Source: Maridesulfovibrio ferrireducens
GTDB taxonomy: Bacteria; Desulfobacterota; Desulfovibrionia; Desulfovibrionales; Desulfovibrionaceae
Direction: 5' to 3'
Assembly: GCF_016342405.1 (NCBI RefSeq)
Contig: NZ_JAEINN010000002.1
Location: forward strand, 310,001-374,000
DNA length: 64,000 nucleotides
In this document: positions 26,933-35,023 of the stretch, piece by piece
Layout of the letters: the number at the start of each line of letters is the position of its first letter
Position numbering within the stretch: position 1 is the first letter of the stretch
The notes under the pieces: model-generated
Seen by the model: the letters and a program-made list of their open reading frames with translations, nothing else
What the model was told of the DNA's origin: nothing
The model's database searches: none
Translations under genes and position numbers: made by a program

Positions 26933-27754
26933 ATGAACGAAGTCAAGTTACAGGATGTCGACTGGGTTAAAGAGTGGCGTGAAAATATGAGCCAAATGAA
27001 TGAAATCAGTAGTGTTGATTACTGGAATGGTCGTGCCGATGACTATGACGACTTTATCTGCACATCAGAATTTTCTTATGGATATGAAATTGTAAAGATA
27101 TTGGAAGAGAATGAAGTTGTCAGGCCGGACTTATCCGTGCTTGAAATTGCGTCCGGTGTCGGGGCCGTCACAATTCCGCTTGCACGAAAAGCTTTGAAAG
27201 TAACCGGTATTGAACCTGCTCAGGAAATGGCTGCAAGGTTGGCGAAGAACTCCAAAGCGGCTGGAGTTGATAATATTGAGGTGAAACTTATGACCGGGCA
27301 GGAGTATGCAGAAGGTGTCCAGTCAGCAGATCACGGGTTGAGCCTTTTATGTCATGCTTCATGGCAGTTTCCTGAGATAGCCGAGATTGCATCGATGATG
27401 GAGAACGGGAGCAGCGAATGGTGCTGCATTTGCGATACTGCGCTCAACCGTAATTCAGAAAGTGCAAAATTACAGAAAGAATTAGGTGTTGTTTCAAGCT
27501 CATTTGACAGGGTAGAAGGTCTTTATAACGGCCTTAAGGTGTTAGATCGAAAGCCTGAAATAAAATCCTTTGATTACATCATGAGAAGGTCTGTTGATTC
27601 AGCATACAGTATGCTCACCAAAGTGTTAACTAAACAGCGGGTTCCCACTGAGAACGATATCAAATTGATTAATGATCATATCGAACGACATTCCGACGAG
27701 GGTGTTTATAATGAACCGGGTAAGATGAGTGTAATTTGGTGGCGTAAGGAATAG
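26933..27754 (+). CDS. Class I SAM-dependent methyltransferase
   Basis: 273 residues. After an N-terminal YWNGRADDYDDFI helix, the SAM-binding loop is VLEIASGVGAVTIPLA (E-x-G-x-G type) and motif II is VTGIEPAQEMAAR. It is a small-molecule methyltransferase by fold; the acceptor cannot be named. It diverges from the family 5 importer, and the tight pairing suggests that it acts on the imported compound or its chelator. GGGAG lies eight to nine bases before the ATG. Confidence 0.8.
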   Translation: MNEVKLQDVDWVKEWRENMSQMNEISSVDYWNGRADDYDDFICTSEFSYGYEIVKILEENEVVRPDLSVLEIASGVGAVTIPLARKALKVTGIEPAQEMAARLAKNSKAAGVDNIEVKLMTGQEYAEGVQSADHGLSLLCHASWQFPEIAEIASMMENGSSEWCCICDTALNRNSESAKLQKELGVVSSSFDRVEGLYNGLKVLDRKPEIKSFDYIMRRSVDSAYSMLTKVLTKQRVPTENDIKLINDHIERHSDEGVYNEPGKMSVIWWRKE

Positions 27755-27855
27755 AAGTTTAAAGGAGAGACTTTACAAAATAGATATTATGCTGTTTCTT
27801 AATAATTATATGCTGCGTGTAACGTATTTTATTTTATATAGGGGGCATTTAATTA

Positions 27856-28338
27856 ATGAAATATATTATTGAAGAAATTCAAGAAGTTCATGATAGTGAT
27901 GTTTGCCGAATCATCAAAAAAGTTGGTGCAGAGTATGGCGCCATTGGTGATGGTTTTGGTCCTTCAGATCCAGAAGTATCCTCAATGAGCAAGTATTATA
28001 AGGATGAGAACAAAAGTGTTTATTTAGTTGCGACCATTGAGGGAACTGTTGTGGGAGGCAGTGGAATTGCACCATTTAACAATAGTTCCGATGTGTGTGA
28101 ATTACGCAAATTATTTTTACTGCCGGAAAGCCGCGGTTTAGGTCTTGGTAAAGATTTGACACTTCGGTGTTTAAGTTTTGCTCGTTCCAAAGGCTATAAG
28201 CAATGTTATTTAGACACACTTTCCTGTATGAAATCAGCAATAGTACTTTATGAAAACCTTGGTTTCACACACTTGAAGGAACCTCTTGATGGTACCATTC
28301 ATGGAGGCTGTGATGTCTGGATGTTAAAAGAACTATGA
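27856..28338 (+). CDS. GNAT family N-acetyltransferase
   Basis: 160 residues, the full GNAT fold: VAGGSGIAPF-like strand (VVGGSGIAPF), CELRKLFLLPESRGLGLGKDL with the acetyl-CoA pyrophosphate loop R-G-L-G-L-G, and YKQCYLDTLSCMKSAIVLYENLGF. It transfers acetyl from acetyl-CoA to an amine of an unknown substrate. It stands alone with its own ribosome binding site (GGGGG) and is followed by a strong terminator. Confidence 0.85.
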   Translation: MKYIIEEIQEVHDSDVCRIIKKVGAEYGAIGDGFGPSDPEVSSMSKYYKDENKSVYLVATIEGTVVGGSGIAPFNNSSDVCELRKLFLLPESRGLGLGKDLTLRCLSFARSKGYKQCYLDTLSCMKSAIVLYENLGFTHLKEPLDGTIHGGCDVWMLKEL

Positions 28339-28356
28339 ATCCCTTCCAAAAAAAAG

Positions 28357-28398
28357 ATACCCCCTTGCAATTCTTATAAAAAGCAAGGGGGTATTTAA
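28357..28398. terminator. Bidirectional terminator
   Basis: Perfect stem ATACCCCCTTGC / GCAAGGGGGTAT with a 14-base loop and A/T runs on both sides. It serves the acetyltransferase gene and the convergent nitrilase gene. Confidence 0.8.
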
Positions 28399-28413
28399 TA
28401 TTGTAATTCTTCC

Positions 28414-29529
28414 TTATTGTTCGCGACCGATTTCTTTTCCGTCTTTAAATGTGGGGTATGTCCAGCCCCCGGGCAGATTGGCTTTAGGGGCTGTGAGCGG
28501 CGCGTATAAATCCGGGCGTCTGTCCCTGAGGTAATTATACTTGGGTGCGGGGTGGGTCATGCCGTAGTATTCCGGGATGCAATCCGATATCAACAGGGTG
28601 TCCTGCTGGTGTCCCGCTCCGATGATCACATCTCCGTGGGGACTGATGATGATGCTGTTGCCGCGATAATGCCATTCATCATTTCCGCGTTTTTCATAAC
28701 CAGCGCGATTGGCGTAAGCGAAAAATACGTTGTTTGCGTAAGCATATGCGGGAAGCATCACGGTGGAAATGTCGGGGTAGGGGACAGCACTTCGTTTGCC
28801 GTTGGGCAGTCTGTAGTAGCAATCCGCAGCAGTAGGCCCGACAATGAGTTTGGCGCCATTGAGAGCAAGGATTCGTGAGAGTTCCGGGAATTCATTTTCA
28901 TAGCAATTCAGGACGCCTACGGGAAAACCGAAGGTTTTGAACACTGGCGGAGGTTCACTGCCGAAGGACCAGTTATCACGTTCCTGCTGTCCGTATAGGT
29001 GCGTTTTTTTGTAACTGGTCGCTAATTCGCCTTTTTCATTGATAACGGCGATTGAATCGAAATATAGAAATCCGTTTTTGGTTTTGACCTTCTCGGCGTA
29101 TGGGACGAGCATCGCCATATTCAACTTGGCGGCGATTTTTTTGGCTCGGGTGATGCTGGGACCGTCAGAAAATTCTGCCACCTTTTTTGCTTCATCAGGG
29201 CTCAGAGTGTAACCGGTCACGTAGAGTTCCGGAAAAGCCAGAAGCTGAACTCCTTGATTTTTAGCCATCTGTGCAACCTTTTCCAAGCGATTCATGTTCT
29301 TGAGACTTGCGCCGTGGCCGTAGTCGGCTTGAGCTTGATAAATGCCCAGTCGGAGTCCTTTACCTTTAGGCGGCAGGGTTTGATAGACCGAACTCTGAAC
29401 TTTCAGCTTGCGATAGCCGTCCAATACGGTCTGGTTATAATCCGGGGTGCAGCAGTCAGGAGTGGGGGCACCGGCAAACGCTACGATCGGCAACAGCATA
29501 GATAAGAATAAGGCGATAAGAGTCTTCAT
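28414..29529 (-). CDS. Exported carbon-nitrogen hydrolase (nitrilase superfamily)
   Basis: 371 residues with a signal peptide (LIALFLSMLLPIVAFA). The mature protein has the nitrilase triad: glutamate in LAFPELYVTGY, lysine in SYKKTHLYG, and cysteine in VLNCYENEFPE. Such enzymes hydrolyse amides or nitriles in the cytoplasm; an exported member is less common. Two more cysteines directly after the signal (DCCTPDYN) might form a disulfide. The substrate is unknown. It is a single gene ending in a shared terminator. Confidence 0.82.
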   Translation of the reverse strand: MKTLIALFLSMLLPIVAFAGAPTPDCCTPDYNQTVLDGYRKLKVQSSVYQTLPPKGKGLRLGIYQAQADYGHGASLKNMNRLEKVAQMAKNQGVQLLAFPELYVTGYTLSPDEAKKVAEFSDGPSITRAKKIAAKLNMAMLVPYAEKVKTKNGFLYFDSIAVINEKGELATSYKKTHLYGQQERDNWSFGSEPPPVFKTFGFPVGVLNCYENEFPELSRILALNGAKLIVGPTAADCYYRLPNGKRSAVPYPDISTVMLPAYAYANNVFFAYANRAGYEKRGNDEWHYRGNSIIISPHGDVIIGAGHQQDTLLISDCIPEYYGMTHPAPKYNYLRDRRPDLYAPLTAPKANLPGGWTYPTFKDGKEIGREQ

Positions 29530-29609
29530 AGATTCGTCTCCATCGTTATTGGTGGACGGGGGATTTGCCTGCCCTCCAGATAATATACAGATTCTCTTAT
29601 TATATGCAC

Positions 29610-29641
29610 TTTAATCGAGCTGTTTGTCCAGCTCGATTAAA
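29610..29641. repeat. Perfect 13-bp inverted repeat
   Basis: TTTAATCGAGCTG - TTTGTC - CAGCTCGATTAAA, in the 353-base gap between the nitrilase gene and the small lipoprotein gene. It probably acts as a terminator-like hairpin, although no T run follows. Confidence 0.55.
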
Positions 29642-29662
29642 GTCGACGATCCGGACATCAGT

Positions 29663-29850
29663 CTATTCCGTTTTAAGTTTTTCGACTGCTTCGGAGAGGT
29701 GCTTATGCCAAATTTTGCGGAAATCAGCGTGTTCGAGAGAGCCTTCCCGCTCTGCTTTTAGGATAAAGACATCGTTGGCAGGTCCCCTGGCTTACGAGTC
29801 TTGAACGATTCTTCCAGTCTTCCCAGTTTCCCAGTGACTATTTGAAATGA
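29663..29850 (-). pseudogene. Frameshifted 3' gene remnant
   Basis: On the minus strand, positions 29791 to 29663 read as a coding-like C-terminal segment (GPANDVFILKAEREG, then a helix HADFRKIWHKHL, ending KLKTE and stop). There is no start codon, and an in-frame stop lies directly upstream. The neighbouring frame, coding-like up to about 29800 (GRLEESFKTRKPG), would join it after a single-base shift at the GGGG run. I do not recognise the family. Together they look like the decayed end of one gene. Confidence 0.4.
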
Positions 29851-29882
29851 AAAATCGTCTCGTCGTTTACATGCCGAAAGAC

Positions 29883-30161
29883 TTATTTCTTCACCCTGCC
29901 TCGAGACTTCATACAATCATTATAAGTGCCCATTGCTTTGTGGTTGTCTGAAAATTTAACACGATTACTTGTTAACATTCTAGATCCATTGTCATTCTTT
30001 GGTCCGATAGGGTGTTGCTGTGCGGTTCTTTTAGTACAAAATGTCCTGTCTTCATTATACCTTTTTTTTGCCATCTCCGGGTCAGTCATGTTGTGGTTAT
30101 GCCACGAGGAACAGCCGCCGGGAATTGTCAGCAATGTTGCAAATATAATAAATTTTTTCAT
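29883..30161 (-). CDS. Small secreted or lipoprotein-like hypothetical protein
   Basis: 92 residues beginning KKFIIFATLLTIPGGCSS, a short signal with a cysteine that could be lipidated, although proline at -3 is not ideal for a lipobox. The mature part is charged, with two further cysteines (TFCTKRTAQ, YNDCMKSRG) spaced for a disulfide, and resembles short periplasmic proteins of unknown function. Ribosome binding site GGAG before ATG. Confidence 0.55.
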   Translation of the reverse strand: MKKFIIFATLLTIPGGCSSWHNHNMTDPEMAKKRYNEDRTFCTKRTAQQHPIGPKNDNGSRMLTSNRVKFSDNHKAMGTYNDCMKSRGRVKK

Positions 30162-30185
30162 ATTTTAGCTCCGTTAGGAAAGATA

Positions 30186-30223
30186 AAAAGGCCTAGTTAT
30201 CAATTACGAGAACTAGGCCTTTT
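30186..30223 (-). terminator. Rho-independent terminator
   Basis: Perfect 13-bp stem AAAAGGCCTAGTT / AACTAGGCCTTTT. On the minus strand it is followed by TTTTTATCTTT. It ends the lipoprotein gene at 30261-30896. Confidence 0.8.
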
Positions 30224-30260
30224 CGTTTTTGCTAAAATCAAAGGGAATAGCTGATGCTGA

Positions 30261-30896
30261 TTATTTTTCAGCAGGGAGAGTAAAAAGTTTCTGCAAGTAG
30301 TCAGTAAGTCCCATGTTTACACCTTGACCGCACTGAGCAAAAGGGCATCCCAGTTCGTATGGAACTTCGATAGGTTCCGGAATTCCGGAATATATCACAG
30401 CATTCTGATGAGTTTGGTTTTGTTTTATGAGAAGTTCCACGGCCAAATAGCATGCGTTAGGACTATTTTTTACACGTTCAATTCTAGGAGACCATTTATT
30501 GACGACTACTGGGTAATTCCTAAATGAAGGTCCGTAAGATAATTCATTTGAAAATCCGACTTGTTGTGAGGCTCTGTGAGCAAGCATCTTGGGTGAAATA
30601 GAACCGACGCGAGCCTCAATTAGATAATCCACTTCGCCATACGGCTGATATTTGTAGCCCATACCGGCTAAAGTTTTAATTGCATTTTGTACAATAGGGA
30701 GAACGCCGGTTTTTACTAGTTCCGGGTTGCCGTTTCCTTTTAACTGAAAAAGAACAACTTTAACGTTAAACGTTCCAAGGGCTGGGGTGAAAGCAGACAT
30801 CGGTGCGGGGGGAGTTATTGTGCGAGTGGAGCAGCCGCCCATGCAAATTATAATAAAAAGTGCCAAAAATTTAATCACAGTGAAATTTTTACGCAT
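30261..30896 (-). CDS. Putative lipoprotein, DUF4136-like
   Basis: About 211 residues: n-region RKNFTVIKF, hydrophobic LALFIIICMGGC with a lipobox-like cysteine, then a soluble domain. The segment GYKYQPYGEVDYLIEARVGS is reminiscent of the DUF4136 envelope lipoprotein family. Two cysteines in CPFAQCGQG near the C-terminus may be paired. ATG 30896 is chosen over TTG 30917. No function can be assigned beyond an envelope location. Confidence 0.6.
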   Translation of the reverse strand: MRKNFTVIKFLALFIIICMGGCSTRTITPPAPMSAFTPALGTFNVKVVLFQLKGNGNPELVKTGVLPIVQNAIKTLAGMGYKYQPYGEVDYLIEARVGSISPKMLAHRASQQVGFSNELSYGPSFRNYPVVVNKWSPRIERVKNSPNACYLAVELLIKQNQTHQNAVIYSGIPEPIEVPYELGCPFAQCGQGVNMGLTDYLQKLFTLPAEK

Positions 30897-31011
30897 GATG
30901 ATCCATTTGTTGTTCAAGTTAAAGTAATTGATTAAATTTTATTGTATTATATAAATACTGGCAATGAAGATATTATATTTTTGCATAATAGTGATCTGAT
31001 TTAATGATAAA

Positions 31012-31341
31012 TCAACAAAATGAGTGAATCTCAAAAACTGATGGAGAGTAGAGTGTTGTTCCTGCCACAATTTTTTTTAATTGCGGATCGAACTGAGTCA
31101 TATTTATAATTATTTTGTGGGCATTTTCGAGGTCTTCGGTGATATCTGCTTGATTCAGCCATATAATTTTTTGTGCTGATTGCGGAGTTCCTTTAAATGC
31201 TCCCTGTTTATGCTCGAAAAAAGTAAGAATTGATTGTAATGACACGGCGGCGGATGTGGGCAGTCCGGTGAGTTCTCCATATATTTTGCTTCTGCATACA
31301 TGTTGTTCTTCAAGAGTTTTGCCAGTCTTCAGGAGTATCAA
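31012..31341 (-). pseudogene. Truncated yqeC-like gene (C-terminal part only)
   Basis: The frame encodes about 100 residues resembling the C-terminal third of YqeC, the putative selenium-dependent hydroxylase accessory protein: a SKIYGELTGLP segment, the GAFKGTPQSAQKIIWLNQAD motif and VAGTTLYSP. The N-terminal P-loop domain of YqeC is missing, and the homologous part begins only a few codons after the upstream stop. The only start is a TTG inside the neighbouring gene. I read it as a deletion remnant. Confidence 0.5.
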
Positions 31342-31978
31342 TATCTTGTAAAATGCTTTGATTTTTTACATCGAGCAAGCAAACACCACTTTTGTTCCGT
31401 AGTATTTTTCGAGGTCCGATGTCGCCTTCCAGATTTTTTAATTCCGCATATAAGCTGGAGTTGATGAGAACCGGATTTCCCATAATCCTTTCACACGTAG
31501 GGATTATGGCCAAAGGTTTTTGGGATTTGTGTTTTTTAATAATCAGATTGATTATGTCCTGAGCGACAAAAGGCTGATCTCCCAGTAAAAATAAAGCTGA
31601 TTCATCAGCTTTGCAGTGGTTAATACCGCAAAGCACGGAACTACTTTGCCCGGATTCATATTCAGGGTTATATAATGTCTCAGCTTCTTTAAAAGCAATA
31701 CGTTTTAATATTTCAGAACGGTAGGAACCCAGAATAACGATAACCTTGTCGAGATCGGATTGAAGAGCATTGTCAATAACACATTGTAGTATAAGCTTAC
31801 CTCTACAATCAAGAAGTTGTTTGGCCTGTCCCATACGGTTTGCACGGCCGGCAGCCATAGTGGTCATTCCCAATAGTCCAAACCAAACAAAAAGCCCGGT
31901 CGGCGTCATTGGATTGCCGAAAGCGGTTTCGTCCGTCAGCAACACCAGACCGAGCGCTGCAATAATTAAGATTCGCAT
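31310..31978 (-). CDS. MocA-like molybdenum-cofactor nucleotidyltransferase, aberrant N-terminus
   Basis: 222 residues. From residue 38 it is a MobA/MocA-type NTP transferase: MAAGRANRMGQAKQLL (nucleotide loop), NPEYESGQSSSVLCGI, LLGDQPFV, and a C-terminal DIDTPEDW. Family members transfer CMP or GMP to molybdopterin. The first 37 residues are a hydrophobic, unrelated-looking segment (RILIIAALGLVLLTDE), and no good ribosome binding site precedes any start. The gene may be a fusion, or partly decayed together with the truncated yqeC remnant downstream. Confidence 0.6.
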   Translation of the reverse strand: MRILIIAALGLVLLTDETAFGNPMTPTGLFVWFGLLGMTTMAAGRANRMGQAKQLLDCRGKLILQCVIDNALQSDLDKVIVILGSYRSEILKRIAFKEAETLYNPEYESGQSSSVLCGINHCKADESALFLLGDQPFVAQDIINLIIKKHKSQKPLAIIPTCERIMGNPVLINSSLYAELKNLEGDIGPRKILRNKSGVCLLDVKNQSILQDIDTPEDWQNS

Positions 31979-32110
31979 GTTGGGACCAATATTGTATAAA
32001 ATATTATTGATAAATATTTGCTTTTAGAAATAATGTGACCAATCATATTTTATTAACGTCTATAGATATAGAAAGGATATTACTAAAATTAAAAGGAAGT
32101 GTCAGAATTC

Positions 32111-32659
32111 ATGAGCATTGAGAGTGAAAATTATGCGGTAAAAAAAGTCTTGAACGGCGACGTTCAAGTTTTTGAAATTCTTGTGCTCAAATATCAATCT
32201 CCAATCTATAATCTGATGTTTAGAATCTTCCGCGAAGAAAATGAGGCAAAAGATGTTGCGCAAGAGGCTTTTCTCAAGGCTTTCAAAAAATTGAATAAAT
32301 TTCACGGCGGGCGTTTTTTTTCGTGGCTGTATTCTCTCAGCCTGAATGTTGCCCGTGACCGTTTGCGTAGTAAGAAAAAATTTGATGCTCTTTTTTATAT
32401 TCCGGAAAATATAGCTGACTATCCTGATATGACTAATGAAATTAAGGATATGGAAGATATGAGGGATGCTGAAAAAATGTATGCACTCATTGAAACGCTC
32501 CCTTTAGGATATACCGAGCCTCTTCTCTTGCGGTTCAGAGAGGATCTGTCCCTCAAAGAAATAGCGGAACTAACAGGATTAAGTCTGAGTGGAACCAAGA
32601 TGCGTATTCACAGAGGACTGGCGATGGTCAGGAAAAGACTGGAGGAACTAAATGACTGA
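32111..32659 (+). CDS. ECF-type RNA polymerase sigma factor
   Basis: About 182 residues with sigma-70 region 2 (FEILVLKYQSPIYNLMFRIF, AKDVAQEAFLKAFKKL, FFSWLYSLSLNVARD) and region 4 (LPLGYTEPLLLRFREDLSLKEIAELTGLSLSGTKMRIHRGL). It would redirect RNA polymerase to an envelope regulon, probably including its own operon. GTG 32099 is too close to the AAAAGGA at 32091-32097; ATG 32111 is likelier although 13 bases away. The stop overlaps the next gene by eight bases. Confidence 0.88.
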   Translation: MSIESENYAVKKVLNGDVQVFEILVLKYQSPIYNLMFRIFREENEAKDVAQEAFLKAFKKLNKFHGGRFFSWLYSLSLNVARDRLRSKKKFDALFYIPENIADYPDMTNEIKDMEDMRDAEKMYALIETLPLGYTEPLLLRFREDLSLKEIAELTGLSLSGTKMRIHRGLAMVRKRLEELND

Positions 32660-33218
32660 TAATAACGAAAAATTGAATGCAGAAGACTTGAAACTTGCTG
32701 CTGAACTAAAAAAAATGGAAGTAAGAAAAGTCCCACACGCATTTTCTAGATCAGTTATGGATTCGGTTCATAAAGCTAATAAGCCGCTGTGGAAAGTAAT
32801 TATTTGTTGGCTTAATGCCCCCTTCAACCTGCGGCTGACACCTTTAAGGATGGCTTTGGGAACAGCTTTGCTCGTGCTGGTTTTCTTTTTAGTACCTAAG
32901 ACGGACACGGGGCATATGGTTGAAGATCATTCTGTTCCCGTTCGCTTTGAATTTGCGTCACATTCAGGTTCAATAAAGCATGTTTCAGTTATGGGCTCTT
33001 TTAACGGTTGGTCAACCGAATCTTCCAGCATGCGCTATGATAAAGAGAGAGGATTCTGGGTATATGAAACCAGTTTGCCACCCGGTGATCATGAGTATGT
33101 TTTTCTTGTTAACGGAGTTGAGGTTGTTCCAGATCCACAAGCTGATTTTTCGAGAAAAGATGATTTTGGAAGTGTTAATTCAATAAAGTTTGTGCGGAGC
33201 AGCGAATATGAAATATAA
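32652..33218 (+). CDS. Membrane-anchored CBM48 protein, candidate anti-sigma factor
   Basis: 188 residues: a cytoplasmic N-terminus of about 70 residues, one membrane helix near 75-90 (MALGTALLVLVFFLV), then an external early-set domain (SVMGSFNGWSTESS, GFWVYETSLPPGDHEYVFLVNGVEVVPDPQ), the CBM48/AMPK glycogen-binding fold. Position directly behind an ECF sigma gene with overlap, plus the anti-sigma-like topology, suggests it restrains the sigma factor and senses a glycan outside the membrane. No zinc anti-sigma motif is present, so the role is inferred. Confidence 0.75.
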   Translation: MTDNNEKLNAEDLKLAAELKKMEVRKVPHAFSRSVMDSVHKANKPLWKVIICWLNAPFNLRLTPLRMALGTALLVLVFFLVPKTDTGHMVEDHSVPVRFEFASHSGSIKHVSVMGSFNGWSTESSSMRYDKERGFWVYETSLPPGDHEYVFLVNGVEVVPDPQADFSRKDDFGSVNSIKFVRSSEYEI

Positions 33219-33954
33219 CAACTTCTTATATGCCTGCTTGTTGCTAGTACTGTTTTGCTTTGCTTCTCCTCAATTTTCCCATGCGGTTGGACTTGAAGAT
33301 GCAGTTGAGCGAGTTTCTGTTTGCACCGATGGAGAGAAATCCGTCAATAGGCTCCTTGCGGCTGTTCTGGACTCAAGAATCAGTGCAGAACAGGCCGAGT
33401 CTATACTTGATATTATGATTGATGTTTGTGAACAGAGATATCCTGCGAATATGTTTTTCGAAAAACTAGATGAGGGGATGGGTAAACGAGTTCGCGGTCC
33501 TCTGATAGTGGCAGCCTTACGGCGCATGCACGACAACTTTTTATTCATTCGTACGGTTGTTTCAGCAAATGGCGAAACAGCATTACAACCTCTTGTAATT
33601 TCCGGAACAGTCGCCGCCAACGAAGGCTTGTCCACAGAATTTATAAAATATTGTATCCAAAAATATGGACTGAGCCTTGGACCGGAAACTCTCGGCACGG
33701 CTTTTTCCATGGCCGGAGAATTGGCCCGAATCGATTTTGATCCGCAGCTGATAGAAAAGATAGTCAATGCGGGACTTGAGAGCGGCTCTCTGAACGGTAG
33801 TTGGAAAAATATTTCAAGAGTTGCCGTTGTGGTCAGATTAAAAGATGTTTCCGATTCTGATTTTTGTACTTCAGTTATTGAAGTTCTTAAGCAAGAAGGA
33901 TCGCTAGCTGACCTGATGGTGAAAATGGGTTTCACAGAAAGAAATAGAAAATAA
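33208..33954 (+). CDS. Exported helical protein of the ECF operon
   Basis: 248 residues with a signal peptide (FLYACLLLVLFCFASPQFSHA). The mature part is mainly helical, with low similarity to anything I recognise; a repeat-like alternation of short helices (SAEQAESILDIMIDVCEQRYP, ALRRMHDN, KIVNAGLES) is visible. ATG 33208 gives the signal peptide; the longer frame from GTG 33190 adds residues coded inside the CBM48 gene, which it overlaps by 11 bases. Confidence 0.7.
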   Translation: MKYNNFLYACLLLVLFCFASPQFSHAVGLEDAVERVSVCTDGEKSVNRLLAAVLDSRISAEQAESILDIMIDVCEQRYPANMFFEKLDEGMGKRVRGPLIVAALRRMHDNFLFIRTVVSANGETALQPLVISGTVAANEGLSTEFIKYCIQKYGLSLGPETLGTAFSMAGELARIDFDPQLIEKIVNAGLESGSLNGSWKNISRVAVVVRLKDVSDSDFCTSVIEVLKQEGSLADLMVKMGFTERNRK

Positions 33955-34040
33955 ACAAATTAATGTGACCTATAAGCAGATCTGAACGTATATTATTATG
34001 AGTACTCATTACATCACAAAACCATTAATGGAGACGTTAA

Positions 34041-35000
34041 ATGAAATCAGTCAAGATTGTAGCAATGGCCTTAACCTTAGCTATGCTATGTTCCTGCTCC
34101 AGCTATATGACGGGTTCATATTACATTAAAAACAGGAAATATAACAGCTGTATAGATGAAATGAAGAAATCATTAGGGGAAGATTCTCAAGACTCTGATG
34201 CAGCTTATTTCCTAGGCAGATGTTATTTGGCTGACGGAAAAGCGCAAGAATCACTTCCTGCCTTTAAAAAGGCTGTCCAGCTTGAGCCGGACAATGCGGA
34301 ATACAACTTATGGTTAGGAATTAATCACTGGGCTTTGGCAGACTTTGAAAATGAATTCAAGTCTTACAGGAAGGTCATTGAAATTGACCCTGATCATACC
34401 TCAGCAACCCTTTACCTTGGTCACAGTTATTTTGATAGGTCTAAATGGACCGAAGCTGTAGCCTATTATGACAAGGTTATCAAAAAGGATCCATACAACC
34501 CGGAAGCTCTTTTTAACAGAGCTGAAGCGAAGTGGCAGCTTGGCGAACGCAAGGAGCTGACAGAAGAATGGAAAAAATACCTGGAATATTATCCTGACGG
34601 TGTCAGGGGGATGCGGGCAGTTCTTCGACTAAATGCATTGGGGGATTTCTCCTATCGCAATTACCTTCTGGGACAGCGAGTTTTGACATTAAAAACTCCT
34701 GAGTTCAAACAAGGCAAAGCTGATATGAGTTATAAATCCATGGCCTCCACGTCCGTAATTGCCGCGATCATGGATAACAATAAGGATCTCAAAATTAACG
34801 TAATATCCTTTGTAAAAGGAGACAAAGAGTTGGCTAAGATGAGGAGTATTGAAATACGTCGCCAGATTCAGGCGGGGCATGCCAATATAGATTCAAATCG
34901 TATCCTTCTCAGTTGGTTTGATATTCCTGATGAAGTTCAGACCTCCGAAGGTTTAAAAACAATAGATGAAACAGTGTTGTTTATAACAGAAGTAAAATAA
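34041..35000 (+). CDS. TPR lipoprotein
   Basis: 319 residues with a good lipobox: LALTLAMLCSCSS (LCSC). Four tetratricopeptide repeats follow between about 45 and 190 (DAAYFLGRCYLADGKAQES, AEYNLWLGINHWALADFE, ATLYLGHSYFDRSKWTEA, ALFNRAEAKWQLGER). The C-terminal 110 residues (IEIRRQIQAGHANIDSNRILLSWFD) resemble an OmpA-like end that could contact peptidoglycan. Probably an outer-membrane-tethered scaffold co-expressed with the ECF operon. Confidence 0.78.
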   Translation: MKSVKIVAMALTLAMLCSCSSYMTGSYYIKNRKYNSCIDEMKKSLGEDSQDSDAAYFLGRCYLADGKAQESLPAFKKAVQLEPDNAEYNLWLGINHWALADFENEFKSYRKVIEIDPDHTSATLYLGHSYFDRSKWTEAVAYYDKVIKKDPYNPEALFNRAEAKWQLGERKELTEEWKKYLEYYPDGVRGMRAVLRLNALGDFSYRNYLLGQRVLTLKTPEFKQGKADMSYKSMASTSVIAAIMDNNKDLKINVISFVKGDKELAKMRSIEIRRQIQAGHANIDSNRILLSWFDIPDEVQTSEGLKTIDETVLFITEVK

Positions 35001-35023
35001 TCCTTCTCTAAGGAGAATTGAAA

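Noticed and set aside
32099-32101. GTG start for the ECF sigma factor
   Set aside because: It is one base from the ribosome binding site; ATG 32111 is kept although the spacing is long.
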